64,000 nt of DNA from Streptomyces actinomycinicus (lineage in GTDB: Bacteria > Actinomycetota > Actinomycetes > Streptomycetales > Streptomycetaceae): positions 496,001-560,000 of the forward strand of contig NZ_JAERRK010000002.1 in the NCBI RefSeq assembly GCF_016741775.1, written 5' to 3'. The number at the start of each line of letters is the position of its first letter. Within the stretch, counting starts at the first letter, position 1. The translations under genes were made by a program, and so were the position numbers. The notes under the pieces were generated by a model. It made no database searches, was not told where the DNA came from, and saw nothing but the letters and a program-made list of their open reading frames with translations. Shown here piece by piece: positions 22,114-31,617 of the stretch.

Positions 22114-23459
22114 GCGTTCACCTCCGGGCGGTCCGCCCAGGCCGTCGACTTGGCCGGGTCGAAGGGGCAGCCCCGGCCCGTGATGTGCTGCTCGTACTCC
22201 TCACGGAAGTACTTCAGCGAGGAGAAGATCGGGGATGCGGCGCCGTCACCGAGGGCGCAGAAGGACTTGCCGTTGATGTTGTCGGCGATGTCGTTCAGCT
22301 TGTCGAGGTCGGACATGACGCCCTTGCCGGCCTCGATGTCCCGCAGCAACTGCACCAGCCAGTACGTTCCTTCACGACAGGGCGTGCACTTGCCGCAGGA
22401 CTCGTGGGCGTAGAACTCGGTCCAGCGGGTCACGGCGCGCACCACGCAGGTCGTCTCGTCGAAGCACTGCAGCGCCTTGGTGCCGAGCATGGAACCGGCG
22501 GCACCGACGCCTTCGTAGTCGAGGGGGACGTCGAGGTGTTCGTCGGTGAACATCGGTGTGGAGGAGCCGCCCGGGGTCCAGAACTTGAGGCGGTGCCCGG
22601 GCCGCATGCCGCCGCTCATGTCGAGGAGCTGGCGCAGGGTGATGCCGAGCGGGGCCTCGTACTGGCCGGGGCTGGCGACATGGCCGCTGAGCGAGTACAG
22701 CGTGAAGCCCGGGGACTTCTCGCTGCCCATCGACCTGAACCAGTCTTTGCCGTTTTTCAGGATGGCGGGAACTGACGCGATCGACTCGACGTTATTCACC
22801 ACAGTCGGGCAGGCGTAGAGGCCTTCCACCGCAGGGAAAGGGGGACGGAGCCGCGGTTGACCACGGCGGCCTTCGAGCGAGTCCAGGAGTGCGGTCTCCT
22901 CACCGCAGATGTACGCGCCGGCGCCCGCGTGCACGGTGAGCTGGAGGTCGAGTCCGCTGCCCAGGATGTTCTCGCCGAGGTAGCCCGCCGCGTAGGCCTC
23001 GCGCACGGCCTCGTGCAACCGCCGCAGAACGGGGACGACTTCACCACGCAGATAGATGAAGGCATGAGACGACCGGATGGCATAGCACGCGATCACAATG
23101 CCCTCGATGAGGCTGTGCGGGTTCGCGAAGAGGAGCGGGATGTCCTTGCAGGTGCCCGGCTCCGACTCGTCGGCGTTGACAACTAGATAGTGCGGTTTTC
23201 CATCACCCTGAGGAATGAACTGCCATTTCATTCCCGTCGGGAATCCCGCGCCGCCGCGGCCGCGCAGCCCGGAGTCCTTGACGTACGCGATCAGGTCGTC
23301 CGGTGACATGGCGAGCGCCTTGCGGAGCCCCTCGTACCCTTCGTGCCTCCGGTAGACGTCCAGGGTCCAGGACCGGTCCTCGTCCCAGAAGGCCGACAGC
23401 ACGGGTGCGAGCAGCTTCTCGGGGCTCGTGTCCTTGAGTTCGGCTGCCACGGTCATCAC
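22110..23459 (-). CDS. nuoF: NADH-quinone oxidoreductase subunit F
   Basis: The 449-residue NADH-binding flavoprotein has the FMN/NADH site [14 protein letters not shown] and the FMN-contacting [12 protein letters not shown]. The N3 cluster motif [13 protein letters not shown] and a fourth Cys in [12 protein letters not shown] follow. It takes hydride from NADH onto FMN. GTG at 23459 overlaps the nuoE stop (GTGA); the next codon, ATG at 23456, is equally workable. Confidence 0.95.
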   Translation of the reverse strand: MMTVAAELKDTSPEKLLAPVLSAFWDEDRSWTLDVYRRHEGYEGLRKALAMSPDDLIAYVKDSGLRGRGGAGFPTGMKWQFIPQGDGKPHYLVVNADESEPGTCKDIPLLFANPHSLIEGIVIACYAIRSSHAFIYLRGEVVPVLRRLHEAVREAYAAGYLGENILGSGLDLQLTVHAGAGAYICGEETALLDSLEGRRGQPRLRPPFPAVEGLYACPTVVNNVESIASVPAILKNGKDWFRSMGSEKSPGFTLYSLSGHVASPGQYEAPLGITLRQLLDMSGGMRPGHRLKFWTPGGSSTPMFTDEHLDVPLDYEGVGAAGSMLGTKALQCFDETTCVVRAVTRWTEFYAHESCGKCTPCREGTYWLVQLLRDIEAGKGVMSDLDKLNDIADNINGKSFCALGDGAASPIFSSLKYFREEYEQHITGRGCPFDPAKSTAWADRPEVNA

Positions 23460-24325
23460 TCCCCCTCCTCGGCGGTAGGCCCTGCTGGGTGGGACGGGTC
23501 GGAGGCCGATGTCTCCTGCGGCGCGTCATGAGAGCTGAGGTGCTCGGCCGGGGACGGCTCGTGCACCCGGTCCTGCGGTTCGTCTTGCGGACCGCCGTCG
23601 CGCGGATGGACCACGCGCGCGGGTGCGGCCTCTCCCCTTGCCAGGCGAAGGCCCACCAGCGACGCGGGTCCCGCACTGCCGCTCTCCTCGACGGCCCCGG
23701 GCCGCTCGTCGGGGAAGCCGGCCAGAATCCGCGCGGTCTCCTTGAACGTGCACAGGCGCGCGCCGCGCGTGGGCTCCACGGGGCGTCCCGCACGCAGGTC
23801 GTCGACCAGGCGCTTGGCGCTGCCCGGCGTCTGGTTGTCGAAGAACTCCCAGTTGACCATCACGACCGGCGCGAAGTCGCAGGCCGCGTTGCACTCGATG
23901 TGCTCCAGGGTGATCGTGCCGTCGTCGGTGGTCTCGCCGTTGCCGACGCCGAGGTGTTCCTGGAGGGTCTCGAAGATCGCGTCGCCGCCCATCACCGCGC
24001 ACAGCGTGTTGGTGCAGACGCCGACCTGGTAGTCACCGGAGGGCTTGCGCCGGTACATGGTGTAGAAGGTGGCGACGGCGGTGACCTCGGCCGTGGTCAG
24101 GTCCAGCATGTCCGCGCAGAACTGCATGCCGGTGCGCGTGACGTGGCCCTCCTCCGACTGCACGAGGTGGAGCAGCGGCAGCAGGGCGGAGCGGGAGTCC
24201 GGGTAGCGCGCGATCACCTCGCGCGCGTCCGCCTCCAGCCGGGCCCGGACCTCGTCCGGGTACGCGGGGGCGGGCAGTGCGGGCATGCCCAGGCTGACGC
24301 CCCGCTCCGAAGAAGAGGTGGTCAC
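23456..24325 (-). CDS. nuoE: NADH-quinone oxidoreductase subunit E with long C-terminal extension
   Basis: The 289-residue protein has a thioredoxin-like [2Fe-2S] core in residues about 20-190. The ligands are in [14 protein letters not shown] and [14 protein letters not shown] (Cx4C and Cx3C), binding cluster N1a beside the NuoF flavin. After the core come about 100 residues rich in Pro, Glu, Asp and Ser with no recognisable fold, so it is far longer than the E. coli protein (~166). The GTG start overlaps nuoD as GTGA; an internal ATG ([14 protein letters not shown]) is an alternative. Confidence 0.92.
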   Translation of the reverse strand: MTTSSSERGVSLGMPALPAPAYPDEVRARLEADAREVIARYPDSRSALLPLLHLVQSEEGHVTRTGMQFCADMLDLTTAEVTAVATFYTMYRRKPSGDYQVGVCTNTLCAVMGGDAIFETLQEHLGVGNGETTDDGTITLEHIECNAACDFAPVVMVNWEFFDNQTPGSAKRLVDDLRAGRPVEPTRGARLCTFKETARILAGFPDERPGAVEESGSAGPASLVGLRLARGEAAPARVVHPRDGGPQDEPQDRVHEPSPAEHLSSHDAPQETSASDPSHPAGPTAEEGE

Positions 24326-25662
24326 CGGTCGACGCCTCCCATCACGGGGTCGATGGACGCGACGGCGACGATGACGTCGGCGACCTGGCCGCCTTCGCAC
24401 ATCGCCGCCATGGCCTGCAGGTTGGTGAAGGACGGGTCGCGGAAGTGGACCCGGTAGGGGCGGGTGCCGCCGTCGGAGACGGCGTGCACGCCTAGTTCGC
24501 CCTTGGGGGACTCGACGGCCGCGTAGGCCTGTCCCGGCGGGACGCGGAAGCCCTCGGTGACCAGCTTGAAGTGGTGGATCAGGGCCTCCATGGAGGTACC
24601 CATGATCTTCTTGATGTGGTCGAGGGAGTTGCCGAGCCCGTCCGGTCCCAGGGCGAGCTGGGCGGGCCAGGCGATCTTCTTGTCGGCGACCATCACCGGG
24701 CCGGGCTGGAGCCGGTCCAGGCACTGCTCGACGATCCTGAGCGACTGGCGCATCTCCTCCAGGCGGACCAGGAAGCGGCCGTAGGCGTCGCAGGTGTCGG
24801 CGGTCGGGACGTCGAAGTCGTACGTCTCGTAGTCGCAGTACGGCTGGGTCTTGCGCAGGTCGTGCGGCAGACCGGTGGAGCGCAGGATCGGGCCGGTGGC
24901 GCCGAGGGCCATGCAGCCGGCCAGGTCGAGGTAGCCGATGTTCTGCATGCGGGCTTTGAAGATGGGGTTCCCGGTGGCGAGCTTGTCGTACTCCGGGAGG
25001 TTCTTCTTCATCTTCTTCACGAACTCGCGGATCTGGTCCACCGCACCGGGGGGCAGGTCCTGGGCGAGTCCGCCGGGCCGGATGTACGCGTGGTTCATGC
25101 GCAGGCCGGTGATCAGCTCGTAGAGGTCGAGAATCATTTCACGATCACGGAATCCGTAGATCATGATCGTGGTGGCGCCCAGCTCCATACCGCCGGTGGC
25201 GATGCACACCAGGTGGGAGGACATCCGGTTCAGCTCCATCAGGAGCACCCGGATGATCTTGGCCCGCTCGGTGATCTGTTCCTCCAGGCCGAGGAGCTTC
25301 TCGACGGCCAGGCAGTAGGCGGTCTCGTTGAAGAAGGACGTCAGGTAGTCCATGCGCGTGACGAAGGTGGTGCCCTGCGTCCACGTGCGGTACTCGAGGT
25401 TCTTCTCGATGCCGGTGTGCAGGTAGCCGATGCCGCAGCGGGCCTCGGTGACCGTCTCGCCCTCGATCTCCAGGATCAGGCGGAGCACTCCATGGGTGGA
25501 CGGGTGCTGAGGACCCATGTTGACGACGATGCGTTCGTCGTCGGCGCGGGCCGCGGTCTGGACGACCTCGTCCCAGTCGCCACCGGTGACCGTGTACACG
25601 GTGCCCTCGGTGGTCTCGCGCGCGGATGCGGCCGACGCGGCGGATGCTGACTGCGTGCTCAC
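24322..25662 (-). CDS. nuoD: NADH-quinone oxidoreductase subunit D
   Basis: The 446-residue 49-kDa-type subunit has [15 protein letters not shown] with the conserved quinone-site histidine, [17 protein letters not shown]-like sequence ([19 protein letters not shown]), [11 protein letters not shown] and the C-terminal DPVMGGVDR. It lines the menaquinone-binding pocket with NuoB. GTG at 25662 overlaps the nuoC stop; the first about 40 residues are a Ser/Ala-rich extension. Confidence 0.95.
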   Translation of the reverse strand: MSTQSASAASAASARETTEGTVYTVTGGDWDEVVQTAARADDERIVVNMGPQHPSTHGVLRLILEIEGETVTEARCGIGYLHTGIEKNLEYRTWTQGTTFVTRMDYLTSFFNETAYCLAVEKLLGLEEQITERAKIIRVLLMELNRMSSHLVCIATGGMELGATTIMIYGFRDREMILDLYELITGLRMNHAYIRPGGLAQDLPPGAVDQIREFVKKMKKNLPEYDKLATGNPIFKARMQNIGYLDLAGCMALGATGPILRSTGLPHDLRKTQPYCDYETYDFDVPTADTCDAYGRFLVRLEEMRQSLRIVEQCLDRLQPGPVMVADKKIAWPAQLALGPDGLGNSLDHIKKIMGTSMEALIHHFKLVTEGFRVPPGQAYAAVESPKGELGVHAVSDGGTRPYRVHFRDPSFTNLQAMAAMCEGGQVADVIVAVASIDPVMGGVDR

Positions 25663-26432
25663 GAGTACGACCTCCGCTGGTCCGGAGCCGGGATCTGGGC
25701 GCCCTTGTACTCGACGGGGATGCCGCCGAGGGGGTAGTCCTTGCGCTGCGGGTGGCCCTGCCAGTCGTCCGGCATCATGATCCGCGTCAGGGCCGGGTGA
25801 CCGTCGAAGACGATCCCGAAGAAGTCGTAGGTCTCGCGCTCGTGCCAGTCGTTGGTCGGGTAGACGGAGACCAGGGACGGGATGCGCGGGTCGCCGTCGG
25901 GGGCGCTCACCTCGAGGCGGATCAGCCGGTTGTGGGTGATCGAGCGCAGGTGGTAGACGGCGTGCAGCTCGCGGCCCTTGTCGTGCGGGTAGTGGACACC
26001 GCTGACGCCGGTGCACAGCTCGAAGCGCAGGGCCGGGTCGTCGCGCAGGGTGCGGGCGACGCGGAGCAGGTGCTCGCGTTCGATGTGGAAGGTCAGCTCG
26101 TCGCGGTCGACGACCGTCTTCTCGATGGCGTTCTCGGGGAGGAGTCCCTGTTCCTCCAGGGCGCCTTCCAGTTCGTCTGCGACCTCGTCGAACCAGCCGC
26201 CGTAGGGGCGGGTGGCGGGTCCGGGGAGCCGGACCGAGCGGACCAGGCCGCCGTAGCCGGAGGTGTCGCCGCCGTTGGCGGCGCCGAACATGCCGCGCTG
26301 GACGCGGATCTCCTCGCCGCCCTGGCCGCGCTGGCCGGGGAGGTTGGAGGCGGAGAGGTCCTTCTCGGGGTTCACCCCGTTCGAGGATCCGTTCGCCCCG
26401 TTGACGCCGTGGGTGCCGTTCGCGTCGCTCAC
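25659..26432 (-). CDS. nuoC: NADH-quinone oxidoreductase subunit C
   Basis: The 257-residue 30-kDa-type subunit has a core (about 90-250) holding [35 protein letters not shown] and the signature [16 protein letters not shown]. The first about 60 residues are an Asn/Gly-rich low-complexity leader ([17 protein letters not shown]). The GTG start at 26432 overlaps the nuoB stop as GTGA. Confidence 0.95.
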   Translation of the reverse strand: MSDANGTHGVNGANGSSNGVNPEKDLSASNLPGQRGQGGEEIRVQRGMFGAANGGDTSGYGGLVRSVRLPGPATRPYGGWFDEVADELEGALEEQGLLPENAIEKTVVDRDELTFHIEREHLLRVARTLRDDPALRFELCTGVSGVHYPHDKGRELHAVYHLRSITHNRLIRLEVSAPDGDPRIPSLVSVYPTNDWHERETYDFFGIVFDGHPALTRIMMPDDWQGHPQRKDYPLGGIPVEYKGAQIPAPDQRRSYS

Positions 26433-26983
26433 CGCAGCAGCCCCTTCATCTCGATCGTGGGCAGGGCCTTGAGCGCCGCCTCCTCCGCCTCGCGGGCCGC
26501 TTCCTCGGCGTTCACGCCGAGCTTGGAGGACTGGATCTTCTGGTGGAGCTTGAGGATCGCGTCCATCAGCATCTCGGGGCGCGGCGGGCAGCCGGGCAGG
26601 TAGATGTCGACCGGGACGATGTGGTCGACGCCCTGGACGATCGCGTAGTTGTTGAACATGCCGCCCGAGGAGGCGCAGACGCCCATGGAGATCACCCATT
26701 TCGGGTTGGGCATCTGGTCGTAGACCTGCCTCAGGACCGGCGCCATCTTCTGGCTGACCCGGCCGGCGACGATCATGAGGTCGGCCTGGCGCGGTGAGCC
26801 GCGGAAGACCTCCATGCCGAAGCGGGCCAGGTCGTAGCGGCCCGCGCCGGTGGTCATCATCTCGATGGCGCAGCAGGCCAGGCCGAAGGTGGCCGGGAAG
26901 ACGGACGCCTTGCGCACCCAGCCCGCGGCCTGCTCGACGGTGGTGAGCAGGAAACCGCTCGGCAGCTTTTCTTCGAGTCCCAT
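26429..26983 (-). CDS. nuoB: NADH-quinone oxidoreductase subunit B
   Basis: The 184-residue subunit carries the terminal cluster N2. Ligands are visible in [16 protein letters not shown] (tandem Cys), [15 protein letters not shown] and [10 protein letters not shown]. It hands electrons to menaquinone. The gene lies 15 bp after nuoA. A charged Ala/Glu tail closes the protein. Confidence 0.96.
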   Translation of the reverse strand: MGLEEKLPSGFLLTTVEQAAGWVRKASVFPATFGLACCAIEMMTTGAGRYDLARFGMEVFRGSPRQADLMIVAGRVSQKMAPVLRQVYDQMPNPKWVISMGVCASSGGMFNNYAIVQGVDHIVPVDIYLPGCPPRPEMLMDAILKLHQKIQSSKLGVNAEEAAREAEEAALKALPTIEMKGLLR

Positions 26984-26998
26984 GTCTTTAAAGGCCCC

Positions 26999-27358
26999 TC
27001 AGTCCCATTCCAGGCCGCCGCGCCGCCATACGTACGCGTACGCGACGAAGACGGTGAGCACGAAGAGCAGCATCTCCACGAGCCCGAAGATCCCCAGGGC
27101 GTCGAAGGTGACGGCCCAGGGGTAGAGGAAGACGATCTCGATGTCGAAGACGATGAAGAGCATCGCCGTCAGGTAGTACTTGATGGGGAAGCGCCCGCCG
27201 CCGGCCGGCGTGGGGGTCGGCTCGATACCGCACTCGTAGGCCTCGAGCTTGGCGCGGTTGTACCGCTTCGGACCGATCAGCGTGGCCATGACCACGGAGA
27301 AGATCGCAAAGCCTGCCCCGAGGGCTCCCAGTACGAGGATGGGCGCATACGCGTTCAC
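26999..27358 (-). CDS. nuoA: NADH-quinone oxidoreductase subunit A (first gene of operon)
   Basis: The 119-residue protein has three transmembrane segments, with YECGIEPTPTPAGGGRFPIKYY and FDIEIVFLYPWAV, the membrane carboxylates and Cys-loop typical of NuoA. GTG at 27358 has a GGAGCGAGGAGCG stretch upstream. It is promoter-proximal in the order A to N, all 14 genes being present, and is preceded by a Rex-type operator about 110 bp upstream. Confidence 0.95.
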   Translation of the reverse strand: MNAYAPILVLGALGAGFAIFSVVMATLIGPKRYNRAKLEAYECGIEPTPTPAGGGRFPIKYYLTAMLFIVFDIEIVFLYPWAVTFDALGIFGLVEMLLFVLTVFVAYAYVWRRGGLEWD

Positions 27359-27466
27359 CGCTCCTCGCTCCTCTCAGTCGGCACTGACTGCTGGCGGTTG
27401 CACTGGGCTCACACCCGCCTCACCGGTTCCGCGAGCCCCGCTCGTCCCGGGCGAAGATCGAGAACA

Positions 27467-27482
27467 TGTGAAGCAGGTCACA
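27467..27482 (-). promoter_or_regulatory. Rex operator (ROP) of the nuo operon
   Basis: TGTGAAGCAGGTCACA matches the Rex consensus TGTGAA-N4-TTCACA at all but one position. It lies about 110 bp upstream of nuoA and just downstream of a possible -10 (TAAGAT on -). Rex is the actinomycete NADH/NAD+-sensing repressor, and nuo is an established Rex target in S. coelicolor. High NADH would release Rex and raise complex I synthesis. Confidence 0.8.
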
Positions 27483-27947
27483 AGCCCAACTGCCTCGCAT
27501 CTTATGCCCGCCGCTCTGTGATCTGCGACACGGGGTATTGCACAAGCTTTGTGATCTCCACCACCTGACGAAGGATCATGAAGTCGGATGATGAGTGATC
27601 TTCATACGCGAAGCGTTCAGTTGATCACCAGAAGTGACAATCTTGTTCGTCTTCGCAGGCCGGAGGGGGCGTCTCAATATCAAGAGAGTTCCGTTGCATG
27701 CAAATTGGTGCTGGGCACCGGGGCCTGATAGTGGCTCGCGTTCACACATGAGGGGGAGCCCCGGGCGGGATGTGGACGCGCCCCGGGGTGCGTGCGCGCG
27801 TTCACGAACTCCGCGCCCGGGGGACGCGACGGTTCCGGCAATCGTTCCGTGACCTCCGCCACATCCATGAGAGGTCCATGAGAACCGGGCTTGGCCAACG
27901 AACCCAACCAGTGGTAGGTGGGGGGCAATTCGGACGTAATGATCAAA

Positions 27948-27975
27948 GACCGTGATCAAGGGCTTGATCACGGTC
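27948..27975. promoter_or_regulatory. Perfect 13-bp inverted repeat, candidate operator
   Basis: GACCGTGATCAAG (27948-27960) is followed by GG and then its exact complement (27963-27975). An additional GATCAAAG lies directly upstream at 27941-27948. With a 2-base centre it suits a dimeric DNA-binding protein better than an RNA hairpin. It lies about 130 bp upstream of the NlpC/P60 start. The binding protein is unknown. Confidence 0.6.
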
Positions 27976-28102
27976 GTCCACTATGTCCGTTACGGCGTCA
28001 ATAAAGAGCAACACGCCCGGGATTCTGGGGCTCGATTGAGCAACTGTGGCGCAGCACACGTTTCTTGAAGATATGAAGGAGCCCCTGGTACCGGTTATTC
28101 CC

Positions 28103-28927
28103 ATGTCCCACACCGCTCACATACGCAGCCACCGGAAGCCCCGCCGCAACGCGTCGACCCTCGCGATGCGGGCCGGAGTTGCCGGTGGCGTCCTCAGCAC
28201 CCTGGCAGTCGCCGGGGCGTCGGGTTCGGCGAACGCTGCCGAGCCGGTGACGCAGACCCTCGAACTGCCCACCCTGACGGCCGACCTGGCCGCTCAGGCG
28301 GCCCAGTCCGCGGACGCCACCCAGCAGGCCGCCGCGAACTACCAGCTGCAGGCCGAGCGTGACGCGGCTGCCGCAAAGGCCGCGAAGCTGGCCAAGGCGG
28401 ACCTCGCCGAGGCCAAGCACAAGGCGGCGGAGGCCAAGAAGAAGGCCGAAGAGGCCGCGCGCAAGGAAGCCGCCGCACGCGCCTCCCGCAACGCGGAGCG
28501 GACCACCCTGTCCACCAAGGCGGAGAGCGGCGGCACCAGCACGTCCACCTCCACCAGCACCTCGACGGCCACCGGTTCGGCCGCCGCCGTCATCAGCTTC
28601 GTCAAGGCGCAGGTCGGCAAGGCCTACGTCTCCGGCGCCACCGGCCCCTCCGCCTACGACTGCTCCGGCCTGGTGCAGACGGCCTTCAAGCAGGTCGGCA
28701 TCAGCCTGCCGCGCGTCTCCCAGGACCAGTCGACCGCCGGCACCCAGGTCTCGCTGAGCAACCTGCAGCCGGGCGACATCCTGTACTGGGGCAGCGCGGG
28801 CAGCGCGTACCACGTGGCGGTGTACGTCGGGGACGGCATGTTCGTCGGTGCGCAGAACCCCTCCAGCGGCGTCGTGGAGCGCTCGCTGTCGTACGACCCG
28901 CCCACCGGCGCCGTGCGCGTGCTCTGA
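28103..28927 (+). CDS. Secreted NlpC/P60 cell-wall hydrolase
   Basis: The 274-residue protein has a signal peptide (basic HIRSHRKPRR, then a hydrophobic stretch ending SANA-AEP). An Ala/Lys/Glu-rich coiled-coil segment (about 60-130), a Ser/Thr linker and an NlpC/P60 peptidase domain (about 160-274) follow. The catalytic Cys187 is in YDCSGLVQ and His237 in YHVAVYVG. Such proteins cut gamma-D-Glu-diaminopimelate bonds in peptidoglycan during growth or germination. The ATG at 28103 starts a normal Sec signal. An upstream ATG at 28073 and a GTG at 28046 are in frame, and AAGGAG at about 28076-28081 sits oddly far from 28103, so the start is uncertain. Confidence 0.85.
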   Translation: MSHTAHIRSHRKPRRNASTLAMRAGVAGGVLSTLAVAGASGSANAAEPVTQTLELPTLTADLAAQAAQSADATQQAAANYQLQAERDAAAAKAAKLAKADLAEAKHKAAEAKKKAEEAARKEAAARASRNAERTTLSTKAESGGTSTSTSTSTSTATGSAAAVISFVKAQVGKAYVSGATGPSAYDCSGLVQTAFKQVGISLPRVSQDQSTAGTQVSLSNLQPGDILYWGSAGSAYHVAVYVGDGMFVGAQNPSSGVVERSLSYDPPTGAVRVL

Positions 28928-28953
28928 GCGCACTGAGCACTTCTCACAGGCAA

Positions 28954-28986
28954 AAGGGCCGCAGCCGCTCGGGGGCAGCGGCCCTT
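28954..28986 (+). terminator. Terminator after the NlpC/P60 gene
   Basis: AAGGGCCGC (28954-28962) pairs with GCGGCCCTT (28978-28986) about 25 bp after the stop, followed within 6 bases by CTTTT. This is a conventional intrinsic terminator shape. Confidence 0.8.
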
Positions 28987-29188
28987 GCGCCTTTTCCCGG
29001 GCTCCGGTCCCGTTGATCGCGCGCGTGCCCCCGAGTACCCGTCAGGCTTGCCCAGGTTCAGCCTTGATGCACGCGAGAAGTCCGTTCTGCTCTAGATTCC
29101 GGCGTGTGGGCATGAGTTCAGGCGATTGAGGCGATATCCGCACGGGCTCTCCCGAGCCCTGGCGCGGCTGTGCACCGGGGTGACGACG

Positions 29189-29220
29189 GTCGGCCCGCAG
29201 CGGCTGGGCGGCGGGCCGAC
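29189..29220 (-). terminator. Terminator after the geranylgeranyl-reductase gene
   Basis: GTCGGCCCGC (29189-29198) pairs perfectly with GCGGGCCGAC (29211-29220) around a 12-base loop, about 30 bp beyond the stop of the - strand gene. The rest of 28987-29249 shows no gene; a small GGGCTC/GAGCCC hairpin lies near 29143-29158. Confidence 0.7.
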
Positions 29221-29249
29221 GGGTGGGTGGGGGCGCTCGGCCCGCGGGG

Positions 29250-30533
29250 TCAGGCCTTCGGGGCCACCTTGGTCAGGCCGTTGATGATGCGGTCCATCGC
29301 GTCGCCGCCCGTGGGGTCGGTGAGGTTCGCGAGGAGCTTGAGGGTGAACTTCATCAGCATCGGGTGGGTCAGGCCGCGCTGGGCGGCGATCTGCATGACC
29401 TTCGGGTTGCCGATGAGCTTCACGAACGCGCGGCCGAGGGAGTAGTAGCCGCCGTAGGTGTCCTTGAGGATGCGCGGATAGCGTTGCAGGGCGATCTCGC
29501 GCTGGGCGGGCGTCGCGCGCGCGTGGGCCTGCACGATGACGTCGGCGGCGATCTGGCCGGACTCCATGGCGTAGGCGATGCCCTCGCCGTTGAAGGGGTT
29601 CACCAGGCCGCCCGCGTCGCCCACCAGAAGGAGTCCGCGCGTGTAGTGCGGCTGGCGGTTGAAGGCCATGGGGAGGGCGGCGCCGCGGATCGGGCCGGTC
29701 ATGTTGTCGGGGGTGTAGCCCCAGTCCTCGGGCATGGAGGCGCACCACGCCTTGAGGACCTCGCGCCAGTCCAGCTCCTTGAAGGAGGCGGAGGTGTTGA
29801 GGACGCCGAGTCCGACGTTCGAGGTGCCGTCGCCCATGCCGAAGATCCAGCCGTAGCCGGGCAGGAGACGGTCCTGGGGGCCGCGGCGGTCCCAGAGTTC
29901 CAGCCAGGACTCCAGGTAGTCGTCGTCGTGGCGCGGGGAGGTGAAGTAGGTGCGCACCGCGACGCCCATCGGGCGGTCCTCGCGGCGGTGCAGGCCCATA
30001 GCGAGGGACAGGCGGGTGGAGTTGCCGTCGGCGGCGACGACGAGCGGCGCGCGGAAGGTGACCTCGCGCTTCTCCTCACCGAGTTTGGCGGTGACGCCGG
30101 TGATGCGGCCGGTGCGTTCGTCCACGACCGGACCGGTGACGTTGCAGTGCTCGAAGAGGCGGGCGCCGGCTTTCTGGGCGTTGCGGGCGAGCTGCTCGTC
30201 GAAGTCGTCGCGCTTGCGGACCAGGCCGTAGTTCGGGAAGGAGGCGAGATCCGGCCAGTCGAGCTGGAGACGGCTGCCGCCGCCGATGATGCGCAGACCC
30301 TTGTTGCGCAGCCAGCCGGCCTCCTCGGAGATGTCGATGCCCATGGCGACGAGTTGCTTGACCGCGCGCGGGGTGAGGCCGTCACCGCAGACCTTCTCGC
30401 GCGGGAACTCGGTCTTCTCCAGGAGCAGGACGTCGAGACCGGCCTTGGCGAGGTGGTACGCGGTCGTGGAGCCGGCTGGCCCCGCGCCGACGACGATCAC
30501 ATCGGCGGTGTTGTCGGAGAGGGGCTCGGTCAC
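29250..30533 (-). CDS. Geranylgeranyl-reductase-family FAD enzyme, probably menaquinone side-chain reductase
   Basis: The 427-residue flavoprotein has an N-terminal FAD motif VVGAGPAGSTTAYHL, the family signature EKVCGDGLTPRAV and a second FAD contact GLLLVGDAGGLVNPFNGEGI. The nearest characterised relatives are MenJ of mycobacteria, which saturates a menaquinone isoprene unit, and archaeal geranylgeranyl reductases. Streptomyces menaquinones are partly saturated, and the gene sits between nuo and menaquinone genes, so this role is likely. GTG at 30533 has GGGGAG upstream. An in-frame ATG at 30584, with TAGACT just before it, would be nearly leaderless and cannot be excluded. Confidence 0.82.
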   Translation of the reverse strand: MTEPLSDNTADVIVVGAGPAGSTTAYHLAKAGLDVLLLEKTEFPREKVCGDGLTPRAVKQLVAMGIDISEEAGWLRNKGLRIIGGGSRLQLDWPDLASFPNYGLVRKRDDFDEQLARNAQKAGARLFEHCNVTGPVVDERTGRITGVTAKLGEEKREVTFRAPLVVAADGNSTRLSLAMGLHRREDRPMGVAVRTYFTSPRHDDDYLESWLELWDRRGPQDRLLPGYGWIFGMGDGTSNVGLGVLNTSASFKELDWREVLKAWCASMPEDWGYTPDNMTGPIRGAALPMAFNRQPHYTRGLLLVGDAGGLVNPFNGEGIAYAMESGQIAADVIVQAHARATPAQREIALQRYPRILKDTYGGYYSLGRAFVKLIGNPKVMQIAAQRGLTHPMLMKFTLKLLANLTDPTGGDAMDRIINGLTKVAPKA

Positions 30534-30631
30534 GGCGGGATCTCCCCAAGGTTCAGAATCTGCGTGCCGACCGGCACTGGACATGGGCAGTCTATTCAGC
30601 AGAATTGATCACCCGGCTGAAGGGCTGCCCT

Positions 30632-31150
30632 GTGAACCGACCTCTCCCCGCGGTACGGCTGCGCGTTCCCACCCACGAGGACGCGGTCGCCTGGCACCGG
30701 GTCTTCGACGATCCGGAGGTCATGGAGTTCTACGGCGGCCGGCCGGCGGGACTGTCGGTGTACGAGGAGCTGACCGCGCGACAGCGGCGGCACGATGCCG
30801 AACTGGGCTTCTGTCTGTGGACCCTGCTCGACGAGTCGGGAGAGGTCATCGGGTTCACCGGGGCGCAGCCCTGGCGGCCGGACTGGGGGCCGGTCGGCGA
30901 GACGGAGATCGGCTGGCGGCTCGGCCGGGAGCACTGGGGCAAGGGCTACGCCACCGCGGCGGCGCGGGAGACCCTCAGGCGGGTGCGCGCGGCCGGGGTG
31001 CCGGAGGTGGTGGCGATGGTCCGGACGGGAAACGAGCGGTCGATCGCGGTGACCCGTCGGCTCGGCATGGAGCCGGCGGAGACCTACGCGCACCCCACAC
31101 TGGACGAGCCGGCGCTCTGCTTCCGACTCCCGCTCAATTACGCACAGTAG
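30632..31150 (+). CDS. GNAT-family N-acetyltransferase (RimJ/RimL-like)
   Basis: The 172-residue protein has an N-terminal LRLR-like strand (VRLRVPTHEDAVAWHRVF), a central IGFTGAQPW, the acetyl-CoA loop EIGWRLGREHWGKGYATAAA and a C-terminal NERSIAVTRRLGME. These match the RimJ/RimL class, which acetylates protein N-termini or small amines; the substrate is not evident. GTG at 30632 has AAGGG upstream, while a TTG at 30605 is also open. It is divergent from the reductase gene. Confidence 0.8.
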   Translation: MNRPLPAVRLRVPTHEDAVAWHRVFDDPEVMEFYGGRPAGLSVYEELTARQRRHDAELGFCLWTLLDESGEVIGFTGAQPWRPDWGPVGETEIGWRLGREHWGKGYATAAARETLRRVRAAGVPEVVAMVRTGNERSIAVTRRLGMEPAETYAHPTLDEPALCFRLPLNYAQ

Positions 31151-31232
31151 CCGTCTGTTACAGATAGACACCGGCGCCTTCCGGGTGGACGGTGCGAGAG
31201 TTACCCTGCCAGTACCGCTGGGGGTGACATCT

Positions 31233-31577
31233 GTGCGTATAACACCCAAAACACCCGACGTGCGCGTCCCGCGGCTGGTCGGTCTGATGGCCGTGGACGC
31301 GCGCGAAACGGCCCGGGCGCAGGGTCTGTTCCTCAATGCGCCCGACCGCCCGGACTTCCACCTCGCGGTGGTCGACTACGTCGTACGCCAGTATCCGCAG
31401 CCCGGTGCCGAGGTGCCGCGCGAGTCGATGGTGTACGTGTGGTTCGACTTCGGTGAGGGCGAGGGCGGCGGTGGCGTGCGTGAGCCGCGCATTCCGGGGC
31501 CGCCCGGAGGTGGACTGCAGCGGGAACTGGACCAGCCCGGCGATCCCTACGCGGTGGCCGGCCTCGGCCCTCCCTGA
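31233..31577 (+). CDS. PASTA-domain protein
   Basis: The 114-residue protein is essentially one PASTA domain (RVPRLVGLMAVDARETARAQGL to QYPQPGAEVPRESMVYVWF, residues about 8-70) plus a Gly/Pro-rich tail. PASTA domains bind peptidoglycan fragments in kinases and penicillin-binding proteins. This one has no signal peptide, membrane span or catalytic domain, so its site of action is unclear. GTG at 31233 follows GGGGGTGA; an upstream ATG at 31185 is open. Confidence 0.75.
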   Translation: MRITPKTPDVRVPRLVGLMAVDARETARAQGLFLNAPDRPDFHLAVVDYVVRQYPQPGAEVPRESMVYVWFDFGEGEGGGGVREPRIPGPPGGGLQRELDQPGDPYAVAGLGPP

Positions 31578-31617
31578 AGCCCGCCGTACTCGGCTCCCCT
31601 GCCCGGCACCCCTGTGC

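Larger units (their letters stand above)
27359..28102. other. 744-bp divergent regulatory region between nuoA and the NlpC/P60 gene
   Basis: No credible gene. Reading from nuoA, it holds a Rex-type operator (27467-27482), a TAAGAT hexamer on the - strand (near 27500-27505) that could be the nuo -10, and a spaced repeat CACAA-GCT-TTGTG (27541-27553). A GC stem follows (CCCCGGGCG at 27759-27767 with its complement at 27814-27822), then a doubled TCCATGAGA (about 27864-27886) and the perfect inverted repeat 27948-27975. The large size and the palindromes suggest long leaders or several regulators. Confidence 0.55.

Noticed and set aside
27660-28045. c-di-AMP (ydaO) riboswitch before the NlpC/P60 gene
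   Set aside because: The conserved GGGGTGAAT and GCTAACCC-type blocks I would expect were not found. Only generic stems are present.
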